Below are positions 24,855 through 39,400 of a stretch of DNA of 64,000 bases, piece by piece. Made by a program: the position numbers and the translations under genes. The DNA comes from Membranipora membranacea (Eukaryota; Bryozoa; Gymnolaemata; Cheilostomatida; Membraniporidae): NCBI GenBank assembly GCA_914767715.1, contig OU612071.1:19588948-19652947 (forward strand). The letters run 5' to 3'. The notes below the pieces were generated by a model that had not been told where the DNA came from, did no database searches, and worked only from the letters and a program-made list of their open reading frames with translations. Every line of letters starts with the position of its first letter. The first letter of the stretch is position 1.

Positions 24855-27800
24855 GTAAGTTTGTGTGGATGAAATCTTCCATATTCATATTGGGCATTTA
24901 AATCCTGGAGTTGGTTCACATGGTTATAATTAATTACAGATTGCCTGTGTGAACGGTACTGCTTGTTTTTTGCTTCTGAGGAATTTCATGTTATTCGCAG
25001 AACATAATGAGGTTTGACAGGAAAAAAATACATTATACATTGCTAACATTCTATATTGACAATGTATAAGACTCAAACTGTTACTGCGACTCAAGGAAAT
25101 GTTTGCTCCCTGAATTCTGTATAGCTCAAAGGCCAAAGATAAAAAATTGATGGTTCAATCTCAGCCCCATTACCTAATGGGCAATTTATTGTCAAAATCA
25201 GGGTGTGAAATAAATGGTCTATGTCATGATGTCATTGTACCTATAACTTGTTAAACTGTAATTACTTCAATATTTCATGTAGTTCATGTAGTTCATGTAT
25301 TGCATACCCTGAGTCAGACAATATAATTGTGCGACTAACTAGCCATAATGTGCTCATTCTGAGATCAAAGCCTTGATTAGTTATTTTGAGAGATACAAAG
25401 TTTAATTTCCCTAAGTGGCAGCAGCAGCAGTTAAAATCTTTTTGGAACCTACGGCTACAGATGTTACTATGAAAATTGTAAAGATTCAAAAAGTGAGGCG
25501 AATAAATATTTTTTTATAAAAGACAGGCTAACAGTTTGCAGCTACAAAGGCTCAGCAAAAAACTTTGAACTGTCTTAACTGAACTGTCACTGCTCGCCAT
25601 TATTGCTGATCTGCTCCAAAATCTTATAAATACTCAAGTGAGTGATCTTTGATTGAAATAACACCCTGAATCTCCAATATAAGGAAACCAGATCGCTTTC
25701 AATCAGCGTAAAGTTGATGTGCAAGATGCAGTTCAATGGATTGTAACGGTATTGGTCAGATCAGCTAAGCAGGAACAACCAGCTGATAAAATGAACCATC
25801 GGGAGGGAACTCAATTTCCAGCTAGAAACGCTTGCTTAGCCTACCTGTCATCACCAGAGTAGTAATGTGCTATTATAAGTATCACAGCCAGGCAGTTTTT
25901 TGATAGCTACATCTTTTGGCTGTAATATTGAAAACCATTGGCACTTTGCCAGCCAATTTTACATCATATCAAATAGTGTGGTGCAATGACAGCTGTCACA
26001 CTGCCAATTCAACATGGATTTGACATTTGACGTTGCCTGGGATTGTTTTTTATACTACTGTGAAAAGAAGATGATGTTTGAAATCTGATGAGAGGCCTGT
26101 TTACTTACTTTTAGAGATGTTAAAATAGTCTGATCTGATAATATTTTCAAGTTACGAAACAACAACAGCTAGAGCTGTTTGCCTCAGAACTTTCACCACA
26201 AGATACTTGATATCTGAAAACACTAGCTACAAGAATAAGCCTACAATACATACTCTTTGGCGTGACACATAAACAGACATTTATGTCATTGGAACCAGAT
26301 ATTTATGGTTTTGATTTATGGTTTTCCTTCATTAGTGATAGTTTAGCAAATAGAGAGAAAATGCTAAAATATACAGTACCATGTCTATACTTGTAAAAAT
26401 ACAGAATTGTGCGGCTTAAAAATGGATGCAAGAGCTTTTTGTAACAATGCCAAAAGACCTGAGTTAAGAGAAGCATTTCTGGAATTATGGCCACTTTTAA
26501 TTCATCTAGCTTCCTATTTTGATAAATGAGCTAGGTAAATTTTCTAATTGGGGAGATGCTCCATGCCTATTTCACATTTCAATTTGTAGGGTACTGGTGC
26601 AAGTCTCTGTGTCTAAAATAACTAGACGGCAACTATCAGATAAAGTGAAAACTTGCATATTATAAAATGATAGGCAATGAGGAAACAAATTATCCAGTCA
26701 GTGAGAGTGAATCAGTTGATGATGTAATAGAATGGATAGTTAGTATCTGGTAACCAACTGGTACACATACAAAAATGTTGATAGATAACAGACTGTGATA
26801 GCTACCATGTGACAGAGTGCTAAGTGAGATTCAACCCATAATGGCACATGTATGCAGTTCATGTTAAAGCCAAAGAGTGTCTGGCAAGTTGGAAAACGGT
26901 GAGCAACGCAGTTTGAGCGCAGACTTTATGCAATTCATTGCAGTCCTGTTGAAATCAGATCAGATTGTGATCACTCAGCACAATGGGATAACTTCCTGGT
27001 TTTCTTAGATACCAATACTTTAGTGATAATATGCTAGTTATGCCATGCTTTGTGCTAAACAAGAATGTGTCGCCATGTTAGACATTGCATCCTGGTGTTG
27101 AGCTGACTGAAAGAGGGAAAAGCCTCGGATTGGTGAGTAATACACGTATCCTGTCCAAAACCATTACATCATAAGTATTTTAGCTTATCTATAAGACGTA
27201 GGTGAATATAAAGAATTACAAAAGCCAATAACTGCCTACGTGCCTGGTGTAAATTTTCATGCTTGGGAGGTGAGCCCGGATCAGATATACAATTCCGATC
27301 TAGATAAATGACCGGACCAAGTGTTTCAGAAAAAGGTACCATGTTATTAATGCACCTGTGGTAAACACAACTTCAGATGTTATTTTTAATGATCGAAAAT
27401 ATGCTCAATAGCTTTCCACAATGCATCATTATTCAGTACTTTGGTTTGGGGCATGGAAATGTAATTGCTTACATTGTCTTTATGTATACAAATACAGTAT
27501 CCAAGCATCCCCAGTTGTGCTGAGCCCAGAGTATCTATCTGGCGAACCAAAGAATATAAATTTAGGTCAACTTTTGAATTTCAAGTATCAATACACTATT
27601 ATGGTTGCAACAAAAAATATATCAGATTCGAACACAAGAGGCCTATTATCTCAGTCTGCCAAATGCGCCAGATATGACTAGGTTCCTCTCGACCAACATT
27701 TGCAAAAAGTAGCCAAATATCACCTTCATTTGAAAGATACTCTGGTTCAAGTTTGTAGGTGGCTGTGACAAGAGTACCTTACTCATGATGGCACAGAAAG

Positions 27801-30050
27801 TGGCAAAATCATAAAGAGAATAAGACATATGGCTGCAAACATTGCCAAATCTAAATAAGAAAATGGAAATTAGCTTGCAAAGGAGCTTTAATTACTTTCC
27901 AATGAAAAAAGCCATATACCGGCAAAGCACGTCTTCAGAGGAAATGAAAAGTGCATGAAAAACCATAACAGCAGGACATCAAGTAGATCCTGTCTAACTA
28001 CCGCTCCAAAATATGACAGGCCGTTAATGTACTGCATAAGTCAGAAAAACTGCCTGTTTTTCAGATTTTTTTATAAGTTAAGGGGCTAAATCTCTCGACT
28101 GCCAGTAAATATTGTGTAACACTATTCTCATGTGTGTTGATTTAGTGCTCGTTAGCTGAGAATACATGGCCTTGCTTGCAGTAAGGTATACCCCATAGCG
28201 CTAAGCATAAGTGGGTAACCGTTAAATTTGATATCAGTGAATCAACTTTGAAATAGTCAGTGTATGCAGAACATTAACCTATCCTCTGAATTATCTTCGG
28301 GTGCAGCGAGAGTGTTGCCGGTTACGACTGTTGGTCTGTGAAATACACCAAGATGAGAATGTTCCATTATTCAACCCCAAAGTCAGCTTATCTTTAAACC
28401 GTGAATGTGTAATACCGATCACGAGATCCGCTTCCTATGGTTGTGCAATCGCTAAGTAAACATAATGTCAAGTGACTTGTTATACTCTTCACTTGAATCT
28501 CTTCTTATCTCCCACTAAGAAACAAACAAACTTTGCAATTAAGATAATCACTTTGGTTACGTGTCAAGGTCACATAGGCAAACTAATGATGTCTATCTTT
28601 GTGAAAAACTTGATCATCCATGGTCTCAAAAACTTTAATCCCTCAAATCCTGTTAATGAAATTTCGGTATTGAATGATCCTGGATTGAGTATTTACTTCG
28701 ATGACTTTTTGATAAAACTAACCTAACCACAATCCAATATATACGAACGCAGCCGTGCCTGACTTGATAAGTTTTCCATGCTGTTCCAGCTTAAATCAGC
28801 CGGGAGAGTGAGCAAAAACTGAATTTGAAATTATTTTCTTCATGTAAATTTCAAAGGGAAGACAATTCACAGACTGGCCAGTTACGAATCTGTGGAGAAA
28901 ACTCTCACTTTGCGTCCACTATATGATCAGATAATGTTTTGTGAGGAAGGTTCTCTTGCTACTGCATAGTATTCAATTTAAAGCAATATTAACAATGAGC
29001 TTCCAATCACTTTATATTCAAGCTGAAATGTAATTTAAAGGATGAAAGTAGGTCAGCATTTCATGTAGTCAAAGGAATATTGATTATGCATTGAGTTGCG
29101 ACAGAGTTTAATAATAAAACTATTGTGCTGCTTTTCAATACCTAGATCTTTCAGTGACGAGCTCGCATTCCTGAGCCTAGACTTTTCTATTTTGTCTACA
29201 CTGAATAAAAGTTGAATCTGAAGGAAAGTAACTATGAGTCTGGCTATCTATATCTGTGATTGATATTAAAAACTCATCACTCAATCGCCGGCACGCATCC
29301 AATTATGCTCACCACACTTTGGTTTATAATATCCATGATGAACTCTTCATGACTGTGACTAACACCTAATGTAAATGACTAATTCAATTAAGCCTAGTGC
29401 AGAAAACTAAATTCCATATCCTCACAATTTGCACATTCCTGTAATAATAATTACCTGTTGATGCTAATGGCCCAGGTGATGACCCTGACAGGAACCTTAG
29501 GAGTGAATTTAGCATACAATTGTTTCATCTGCTTTTAAGGGTAATAAACTTCTGATCCCTTCCATTGCTAGGTAAACATAATATTCATTCACATGAATCT
29601 ATATTATACATTTATATGAATGAATTCCAGTTGGTAGTTGATTGGCAATACCACAGCGATTCATCGTTGAAACATTCACAATGGGCTGGTAACAGCTTTT
29701 GGTAGCAACATTCGTCTGTCAAACAATTCGACCTTTCATTTGCTTATTAATTCCGTCTTTACTGCATATTTTCCAGGAAATATGAGAGAGACTGTACAAG
29801 TGGTTCTTTTAATATCCCAACCCACTCCTGTATATGCAAAGTTGTGAACGAGGAATAACAATGTGTTTTTTGACAGTTGTTTTTGAGGAAATTAACATGG
29901 CAAGAAGCCATCAAACTTTCAGATGTGTATTAGAATAGCTTTCCCCAATTAATTACACAACTGACACTGTGATTGATCACTGGCATATCAGGATCTTGGT
30001 GTTTGATTAGTCTTTAACTCCTTGGTTATAACCAGTGTCATTTTTTTTAG
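24855..30050. other. Long AT-rich stretch without supported genes (possible first intron)
   Basis: Small open frames only, none with family features or paired splice sites. If the exon ending at 24854 is real, this whole stretch is the first intron of the zinc-finger gene. No repeats of note were seen apart from short AT-rich runs. Confidence 0.4.
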
Positions 30051-30082
30051 ATCAATGTTGAAGGAGTAGCTAGTGAAAAATC

Positions 30083-33000
30083 ATGGACGCCAACAGTAAG
30101 CGCAAAGGTAGGAATTCTAAACATAAATAAAATGTTCTTTTATGTAACGATCATAAATGAAATGTTATGGGCACTCTCGGTAAGCCATTCAATGATTATC
30201 TTACTCTTTTTTCAATATAATTTCTCCACACAACAAAGGTTAACACAACTTTATGTCAATCAATACGATTGTCTCAATATTTTGCGGAACATTATGTTTT
30301 GCCCTATCCACAACCAGTTATCAATTATGTAATATCCAGAGGGGTATTATAATCCTTATCCTATCATAAAATTAATCATCAACTAAGCAGGATATAATAT
30401 TGATCAGCCATGAACTGCCAGGTCATATCTACAGAGTTATTAGAGGTATTAGACCCCAATGAAGATCCTTCTTCCAGTTTGGGTATGAACACTTCCCCAA
30501 TGATAAATTTCTCCTCAAATTCAATTCTGTAAAGAGAAGATTTATGTTAACTGAAAAAGTTATCTTTGGTTTGACCATCAACAAAATTATTGTGACGACT
30601 AGCACATATGAGTTTGAGTTCGACGAAACCTTGCATACACAACTCCATGAAATTTAACATGTCATGGTGTTGAGCAGGTAAAACTTTGGTCTATTATTAT
30701 GATACCGCCCTCAAATGACAGTGATTGCTTGGCCTTACTCAAACAAAAACAATTCACGTTACCATTTTCTTACATCAAAGTCCCTCTCCCTCTTTTTGAC
30801 AGATCTATATACCTGCGATCAGTGTAAATTCCAGACAGGAGACTTTATGATGTATATAAGTCACAAGAATGAACATACAGATAAGAAGAAGCAGAGATCC
30901 CTCTTTACTTGTGGTAAACTCTAAAAACCCTTGAAGTGTACTGGCAGAAGTCTCTTACAATGAGGAGTATTTTTTCGCTCGCTCCAGAACTCCTTGTGAT
31001 TGCTTTGCTTCAATTTGATCTGGTCTGGCTTGTTGTCACATTAGGTTGCCTAGCAATGTTCAGAGTTAGTTTACTGACACAAAGTTTCTACAGCCAGTGT
31101 TATTCGCCTTTCTAGTGGTTGATAGTTAGTTAAATGAATGTTTGCTGTTTTCAATATACACATTATGGGCCTCTTTTAGATATAAGGAGTTCTAAAGTCT
31201 GGAGATCTTACATGTGTGTGTGTACAGTCTTGACTATTCACCACAGCTCTACATACCATTTGCCTCTAGCTGGTTCCGAAACTTATTATGTCGACTATGT
31301 TTTTATTTGTGACTGTGTAATAGAAAATCTCCATCCGTTTAGTTGATAATTTTATGGCAGACTAGTGAGACCTACAAATCATTCCAGTCTGATAGGGTTG
31401 TGGTGGTGGGTTGCTGTGCACTCCTCATTTTTTCTCACACAAAAAATTCAAAAATATCTTCTGGGTGAGCTTCATGTAGACAAGCTAATCTTAGTCACAA
31501 TTTCCCTAGCTTAGGTAATTCAAAAAATCACATCAAAGAAAAAAAGGTGATCTGAGAAAAAGAACCAACAAAAGAAAATCAGTCATCGGATATCGCATAT
31601 CACATATATATTCTACTGCCATTTACATAGGTTATGCCATCATCTTCTCAGGGTTATTACAAAAGTATAGTTGCCATAACTCCTACATGCTGGGTAATCA
31701 AAGAGGGAGAGTGAGCTCAAAGGAATTGACTATGCATGACCACAACTGTAATATTGAAAGTAACTTGTGTGCAGGTTATTTGTTGCAACTTAACTCAAAG
31801 CCAAAAAATTTGCTGATTATTTTCTTCTTCGAATATTTGGAAACGGTATGAATATTGAATGGAAATCAGATAAGACTATGCCAGCGCCAGGATTCATATT
31901 TTCTACGGGAGGTTACTCAGGGTGGTATCTGACACACAGGAAGAGCTAAGCAAGTCGTTGTTACAGTTTTCCCAGGGATATCAATGGCTTAGTGGCTGTT
32001 AAGCTTACTACTGCCAGCCAGGTAAATCTCTGGTCGTTGAATTTTGTATAGCTCAAATAAATAGCTAAGTGAGCATATTGTTCACATGACGGGCATCACA
32101 TTTGCACCAACTGGTTTAAAAATCAGCGTATGAAATGGATGAACAAGATGAAATAGTGAAGTTTTTACCGATTTACCAGTTAAAAATAATGTCTTTCGCT
32201 TAGTCCATTGATTTCATTCACTGTCTGGTAAAATCAGTTTCTGCCAATAGTTTCCTCAATAAGTTACGGTTCTGAAATCGAAGCCTCAATTAGCTATTTT
32301 TGAGCCATACATAATTCGATAAACATGAATTATCTGACTAGCAGTGGTAATAGTTTAAACCTCATAAATAGATTGCGCTTGATAACATTTGGCGATTGAG
32401 ACGATCCCCTGATTGCATATTATGCAATAAGCAGAGAACCATCTCAAGTGTCCATACCCTAATGTTGATTGAACTGTAGGGGATTCCTGAAAAGGACGCC
32501 AATAGGTCCTCAAACTTTTGATGGCAGGGCAATCTTCAGAGAACTGTGATCAGAAAAGGATTTAATCAACATCTCATCCTTCAACTGTCTGATGTCTGAG
32601 TGTGCAAATAAACTTCTCACTGATACTGCAGCATGATTCAATGCAACCTGTAGAGGGGTAGCAACTCCACATATCACCAAATGTTATCTTTCTACAGTAA
32701 AACTGAATACAATGGCCAGACACATATTATTGTGTCTGCAGCTGGCTATTGTATTAAGTTTTGCTGTAGATAGAAGGGAAAGCAGCAGATGTCAGAATGC
32801 TAACCGCAACAAAATTGATAGGGGTTTCCGAGCCTTTCTGTGCAACAAAAAATCTGACATGCCTTAATTAAAACTGATTGCTAATTGGGTTCGCTGTCAT
32901 AGCTAGGGATTTACTGATTATCCTGTTTGTGCATGGTATCCGATTTGCTTATGGATACCCAATGACCGATATTAACGTTTCTTATTCTGGCGGAAAGCTT

Positions 33001-36000
33001 AGACTTGATCTTATATTGATGTTTTTTGTTTGTTGTTTGTTTTCCTGAGTTGCACTCCCTCTCACTGTTCATTTTCTAGTTAAGTTACTTCATACATGGT
33101 GGGACCTGAGTGGCAGCTTTTTAGGTTGTCTCATTTTGCAATGACTGATTCTTCATCATCATTTATTATGTTACATAGGGGGTGGCTTGTAGAATTTAAA
33201 TTAACTGAAAGCTTTTTGAAGTAATCTGGTGGCTGCTCCATGATATTTGTTACATCATAAAGTAATTCTTTCAATGTTTTTTTGGCACTGTTTCATATGG
33301 TCTGGTTTCGATTGTGGGCATCTTCCGATGGTTTAATTCTGTGTAGCTTCTGATAAAGGGTGTTTCAATTTTTATCATCAGCTTGTGACTGGCTCTAGTG
33401 TTAAGGGCCAAGAGTTTTTTGTCGGTCGGTAGCTCTTTGGTCTTTACTGAATCGGGCTATCTCCTAATCGGTTTTCATACCAAACAATTTGCTCAGACAT
33501 GTATATTATGAAGAGCTTTGAGGTTCAAACTATCGAAAGAAAATATTTCGTTATCAGCCTGAGAGTTGTTAATGTTAATATCATTAGTTTGGCCCTTTAG
33601 GCCATTGTCTGTTTGTAAAGAGTATTTACAATGTAAAGCCTTGTAGGTAATCATCAACAAAAATATTCTAATTTTAGGTATGTGTGACTACATGACGCCA
33701 TTTCCAGAGCAAATGACAATTCACATAGGTAGTCATGTTGCCCCAGAGATCATACATGTCAAAGAGGAACTTGAAGATGAGAATTACCGACACAGCATTG
33801 AAAGGCCTGACAGCATCGGAGCAAGTAACAGTGTCAAAAGTGGCTCAACTTCCAACACAAGCAGCTCAGTTGTTGTGAAGACATGTTTCAAGACATACGG
33901 TAAGAAAGTTGCAACGAAACAAGATCCTGCTCTTCCACACCCGGCCATGACTGTTGTAGAACAATTCCAAAATAAAACTAAGTCGGACACTGATCATTTA
34001 AATCTGGCTATTAAAGAGGTGAGATCTGTCTCAGAAGATTCGGATACTAGCTCAGCAACCCACATGTCAACTCCATCGGATGTCGATCTATCCTCAGTAG
34101 CCAGTGAAGCTTTGATTGGTATCCTTGCACCTCGGAGGGTCAAATTAGCAGCAAAAAATGCTGCCAAACAGTCAGAATCTGCAGAGACGACAGACACAGC
34201 TGTTAGTGAGGAAGTAGACCTTCAAATCCGGTGTGAGACTGGCACCACACAAGCAGTAAATAAAGCTCCAACACAAGCGGACGACAAGACACCAGCACAA
34301 CCAGGTGCAAAGAGACGATCACAAACAGTTGACAAGGCAATACCACAAGAAGAGAAGTCAACTGAGATTTCCTCCCAAGCGGTCCCTGTTCACGAACTCC
34401 AACAAAGGAGAGGTAGAAACATTTTCATAAAGTATAAGCATGATCAGTCTGTTGGTGTACGATTTTTTAAGGACCAGGCGAGAATTATAGCGACTGATAA
34501 AAAATGTCCAACAATTAGACCAAAGGATGGCTTGACAGTTGAGGCCGAGGATTCAGGGGTTGAACTTGATTCTGAATTTAAAACCCCACTATCGACTGAC
34601 AATAGCCATACTCCTATCATACATCATCTTGTGTCCCAAGTTGCTGAGAGCCTCAATCAATCTCCAGTTAACATCCAATGTCTCGACAATCAACCTTCAA
34701 AGAAACCAGTTGCTGAAACCAGTCATGAAGATGCTAGGAACATAACTGTAGGAGCTGACAACTCCTGTGGTAAGGGTCAAGAAGCCAAAGATGTTGGTAA
34801 GAGTACAGCCGTCTTGGAACCAGTGACAACATGTTCACAGCCTACAGGGGATGTAAGTAGGTCTTATAGGAAACCAAAGCATGACATTCTGATGCGATAT
34901 CACGGAGAGCAGCAAAAGCTTGCGGAGTCTACTAATGCCACACCTATTTCCGAAGAACCCTCTGTCGTCGTGCCCCTTAGGGTGTCTGAAAGCAAAACGG
35001 TTTGTTCCCCTACTAAGGACTTTGTGTCTGCTTCCTACCATGTTAAAGTGAGCTATGGGAAAGCTCTCCCTGTCGCTTCCTCAAACAAAGAAACATTGAA
35101 ACCAAAAGCCTCAAAAATGACTAATGACCAACTGCTGAAAACTACTCAAGTTCGTTTGAAGCGTATCAGTGCGGATGATGATTTAAACCATACTGAGTTC
35201 GACGGCAACAAGTTCGAAAAACTGAGATCATCGTTTCAACATTACTTTAAAAAGAAGAGACTGAATGATAACACACAGCCTCGACTAGCATTACGTAGAG
35301 TTCGTAACAAGAGTAAAAGTAATTTGAGATCAAATTTATCGAAACAGTATCGATGTTCTTTCTGCGAGTTTCAGACTCCATCGAAGGATGATCTTTTCAC
35401 TCATACAAATGAGCAGCATGCGGAAGAAGAGGAGATGTATATTTGTGATCAATGTGATTACATGACCTCAAGGCAGTCGAAGCTCCTCTCACACAAGAAA
35501 ACTCATCCTGAACAAAAGAAGACTCCGGAGGGAACGAAAACAAGGCAATCACAGCGCCTTGTGAACGATCTCCACGCGGCAAACAGCAAAAGATCAGCCA
35601 TCTCCAATGTCCCCTCCCAGATTGATGGTGCTAGTGCTGAGGAAACTGGAGCACCAGATGTCAAGGCGTTCAAGGTCATTTCTGCTGAAAGCTTGAAAGC
35701 ACTGTCGGAGGCTGATTCGCTTTATCGATGTGACTTTTGCAACTTTACCGCCAAGAAGCGTCACAATGTCGTTGTTCATGAAAGGATACATACTGGAGGG
35801 ACCCACATCTACAAGTGTCAGACCTGCCCTTTCAAGGCAATCCGGCTTAAACAATATATGATACACCAAGAAACTAAGCACCAGCCAGAAACCGGATTCA
35901 TACAGTGCCACAGCTGTGAATTCCAAGCCACAAACAGGATTGAACTAAAAAGACATCATCTGACTAACCATGCTAAGAGAGTCGTACTGAAATGTGACAA

Positions 36001-36367
36001 ATGTGACTATAAAACACTTAAGATCACTGGTATGGCCGTACACCAGCAGAAGAAACATGCCCAAATAACCAAACCACAATCCTTGTCAGACACAAAGGCG
36101 CTGTCAAGGGCTCGGGGATATGCTCGCAAGCTGAGTCTGAAAAGTACTACAAGGCTTACTTCAAAACCTAAATCGTTGCCCTTCAAATGTGTAATCTGCA
36201 AATTCGCTACCAGTAACCATCAAGCGTTGAAAATGCACATGCCAATACATGCAAAGAAAACTTCGGGTGTGTTTACATGCGACTTTTGTGAATTCTCCTC
36301 TCACAAGTTGGGAATGCTAATCCGACACAACAGACATAAATGTCAATTCAGAGAGGCCACAGCATAA
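30083..36367 (+). CDS. C2H2 zinc-finger protein with ten fingers (probable DNA-binding regulator)
   Basis: Three coding exons join in phase: 30083-30107 (ATG, MDANSKRK; the exon probably starts at 30051), 30803-30913 and 33678-36367, giving 941 residues. Two fingers lie at the N-terminus: finger 1 at about 11-33 (YTCDQC...HKNEH) and finger 2 at about 43-65. Exons 2 and 3 meet inside finger 2, between its two cysteines (FTC-G-MC), which supports the splice. Residues about 70-600 are a Ser/Thr/Lys-rich, probably disordered linker. Eight more fingers follow at about 602, 633, 727, 757, 787, 817, 881 and 911, most with a C-x2-C-(D/E/K)-(F/Y) pattern. The last finger ends HNRHKC and may use Cys as its fourth ligand. 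The organisation is REST- or ZNF-like, but no orthologue is claimed. It presumably acts as a nuclear transcription factor. Confidence 0.9.
30914..33677 (+). other. Large intron 2 of the zinc-finger gene
   Basis: Bounded by the donor g|gtaaac at 30914 and the acceptor attttag|g before 33678. It contains the stable hairpin at 32691-32770 and otherwise AT-rich unremarkable sequence. Open frames inside it are short and show no family features. Confidence 0.8.
32691..32770 (+). ncRNA. Candidate precursor-like RNA hairpin within an intron
   Basis: The left arm tctacagtaaaactgaatac continues aatggcca, and the right arm tggctattgtattaag continues ttttgctgtaga. They form a stem of about 28 pairs with one G-A mismatch and two differences that are G-U wobbles in RNA. 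A 4-nt bulge and a further 5-pair stem with a 6-nt loop (tattat) follow. Size (about 80 nt) and shape match animal pre-miRNAs, and it sits in the sense strand of an intron. A diverged small inverted-repeat transposon is the main alternative. No known miRNA seed is claimed. Confidence 0.35.
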
Positions 36368-36436
36368 CTTTGTGGTTAATCACCAGCATCAACAGGTCAA
36401 CCTGGACCTTGCAAACTTCAACTCAACTTCACCAAC

Positions 36437-36442
36437 AATAAA
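36437..36442 (+). terminator. Possible polyadenylation signal of the zinc-finger gene
   Basis: An AATAAA lies about 70 bases after the TAA at 36365-36367. Further AATAAA hexamers near 37149 and 37411 could serve longer 3' UTRs. Confidence 0.35.
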
Positions 36443-39400
36443 TTTGACTATGGCACTGATTTCTTTGTATGGAGATTGTTAAGGAACAAGGATCTGTAGC
36501 TGGTTCCTTTTTCAGTTCTATCTTTTGTCCTGTAATTTCACTGTAACTGCTTTCAGTAAGATACCTTTTGGTGTACCTTCAACTTCCAAATAGAGACTTT
36601 AGATTACCTACATACTACAGAAGACTTCAACACCTTACATAACACCCTTGAACTAGTATACCTCAAAGATTTTTTTACTCAAATCGTAAAAATTAATTTT
36701 AAGATTTTAAGAATGAGAACCATTGTAGTTGACTTTGACTAGAACTTTTCCATCTGCTTAACTATGACATCCCTTAGTTGGACCTTCTTCAATAATTTCA
36801 TCTTACCTGATTGTATTACAGGTAGTACTTCTATTTACATAAATATTATTTACAATTGAGAACATTATGTTATGTCTTCCAACAAAAATACCAAATACAA
36901 TCTTGTCGATGGATATTGTACAGCCGTGGTGGCGTTGTCTTCAAACCGACGGATAAAATACTTGGCCTGGACAATCACTTAGAAAAATATAATTCATTTA
37001 ATTATCTCAGTCAAATACCAAACATGTCATTGATAATCGAGCACTATCTCTTTATTGTAACAAAAATAACAAAAATTACTATTTGAAAACTTAAATCTCG
37101 AGTTTATGTTTCTCCCCGATCGGGTTTTGAGCGCTGTCAGTTCAACCCAATAAACACTCTCTTTTGATGCCAAGACTTCAAACAAGCTAGTAGGCAAGCT
37201 TTCTTTAGTATACTGTATAGGTTCCGACAATACAAACCCTATTTGCTAGTGTACGGTTTTGTACAGGGATGGACATTTGCATGTTAAATATATTATAACT
37301 ATACACTTTTTATACGGCAGACAATATCGTCAGGGAAATAACAAATCTCATCTGTTTGGTTTAGCAGGAAGTACTCTGAGACTGAACGGAGTGTAGTATT
37401 GTAGTAGTATGAATAAAACACGTAACATGTGACATGTTACGTGTTACTACGGCTGTTACTCTTTTCTACTCCCTGAGTTTGACAATTTTTACTGCAAGTG
37501 CTTTGGTAGTGAACCATGCCTACTTTGTCCACCAGTTTCATCCCCTGAGTACGCAGATTATTCCTTTGCTTTTGGTTCACCGAACAGCTTGCAACCAACT
37601 TTGATTGAAGATCAGTTGAAACTTTACCACAGGCTGTTTGTGAAGTTAGAGCAATATTCGATTTGATTCTTTTCAAATAAACTTTTATCATAAATAAACT
37701 GAAGGTAATATCCATGGTTATTATAATTCCCAAGCAGAACTTAACCATTGATAAGAAAATGGAAAAAGTCTCACAACTTCTCTTATTGTTGTGTTTTGAT
37801 GTTTTGCCTTCAGTGATGCGCTATTATTGTAATAATGAGAAAGTAGCTTAGTGGTACAGCGCGTCTTCACTGCTTTGCTAGACAAAGTTTACTTCGATTC
37901 TCAACTGAGGAGAAATGGACAGCATACCTTGGATTATACTTTGGTCTACATGGTTATGGTTCCACAACCTACTAATGAACCAAAACTCAGGATGATGCTG
38001 AGGCATGCTGATGATATGAACACTGCAACAGTACAAGGACCTGTTTGACTGCAATTACTAAGCAGAAGCAGAAGAGAAGAATCTAAGCTAAGTTAGTTTG
38101 CTTCTGTTTTCAGGTAAATCAACATAGTCTTGTACAGGTACTTATATACTCTTGATGATGTATGTGGAGGGTTTGATTAGGATATGGCATCACCTTGAGG
38201 CTGTCAATGGTAAATAGAGTAAACACCTGATGGCGTCTCATGGGCAAGCCTTGCCCTATAACAACTCAGCCAGGCATCAGGTTGCTCTACATGTAGTCTG
38301 AGCCCCCCCCCCCCCAGCCAGCGCAGATATGGTAGAATGGCAGAATGGTAGGGGTTTAAATACACCTTAGTTCCCAACGTTTCTAGTCCAGTTCCTGGCT
38401 AGGTTGATTGGAGTGCAGCACAGGCTGCTTGCGCGTGTAATATCCCCTGGGCCCTAAAAATCGTACAACTGCAACAGGTTGAAACATATGTGTTATCTCT
38501 GATCTTTATACATCATTCAAATTGAAAGTAGTCAACCTGTCATTTTTTTTCTGTCGATGGCTTTGTTATGTAACTATTCTGCATTTACCTGGCATAATCA
38601 CAATTGATTGGCTGCCCAACATCTTTGAACCAATACCCAGCAGAATGTGACTCTGCAATAGGACCCCTCATTAGTAATTTCTAATCCTATTTCTAGTACT
38701 CATGTCAATTTCAGTAATACCTAGTCACATATGGTTTTCTCTGCAGCATGGTCCTGAATTAATTAATCTAGACTGTTTACATTTTTTCACCTTTCACCGC
38801 CATGTCCTGATCGAGTGATTGGTTTTTTCTTGGACTCCCAGTTCCCCCAAGGCTTCTCTATTGCACTCGATCAATTTTATCACTTTGTTCTAGATCCAGC
38901 CAGCATTGATTGTGTCACGCCAGCACTACTTTGTCCGTCCACGCCCTCTGCATCCTTTCTCCACATCTCGTACGCTCTTCTGATAGCTTCATCTCTCTAA
39001 CATTGACAAACATGACCATTCCATTCTAGGCTATCTTTCCTCATTCACCTAGACTGAGTACCTAAGTTATAAAAAATAATTGAAACCCATAATTTCAAAT
39101 TATTTTGGGTAAAATAAAACGTTTGCCCTCTCATAACATTGACTGATTGATTGTATTCTATAATAATAATATGTTGCGAGATAAGGGTGTTCATACTGAA
39201 AAGGAGCCAGCACATACAAGGAAAAACAAGTTCAAACACTGATGGATGATTAAAAGAGAATATCATTTAAAATATGGATAGCATGCCTCAAAAAACAGTC
39301 TTTACCAAGGGCACTTCTGTGTTTAATTGTTCGATACCTGCCTGAGGGGCATTTAGCAAGAAAGTTGTTCATAAAGTGGTCATCGTCATGGATATATCGG

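Noticed and set aside
27421-27681. 86-codon plus-strand open frame in the gap before the zinc-finger gene
   Set aside because: No recognisable features; two frames overlap in the same place, as expected for chance open reading in AT-rich DNA.
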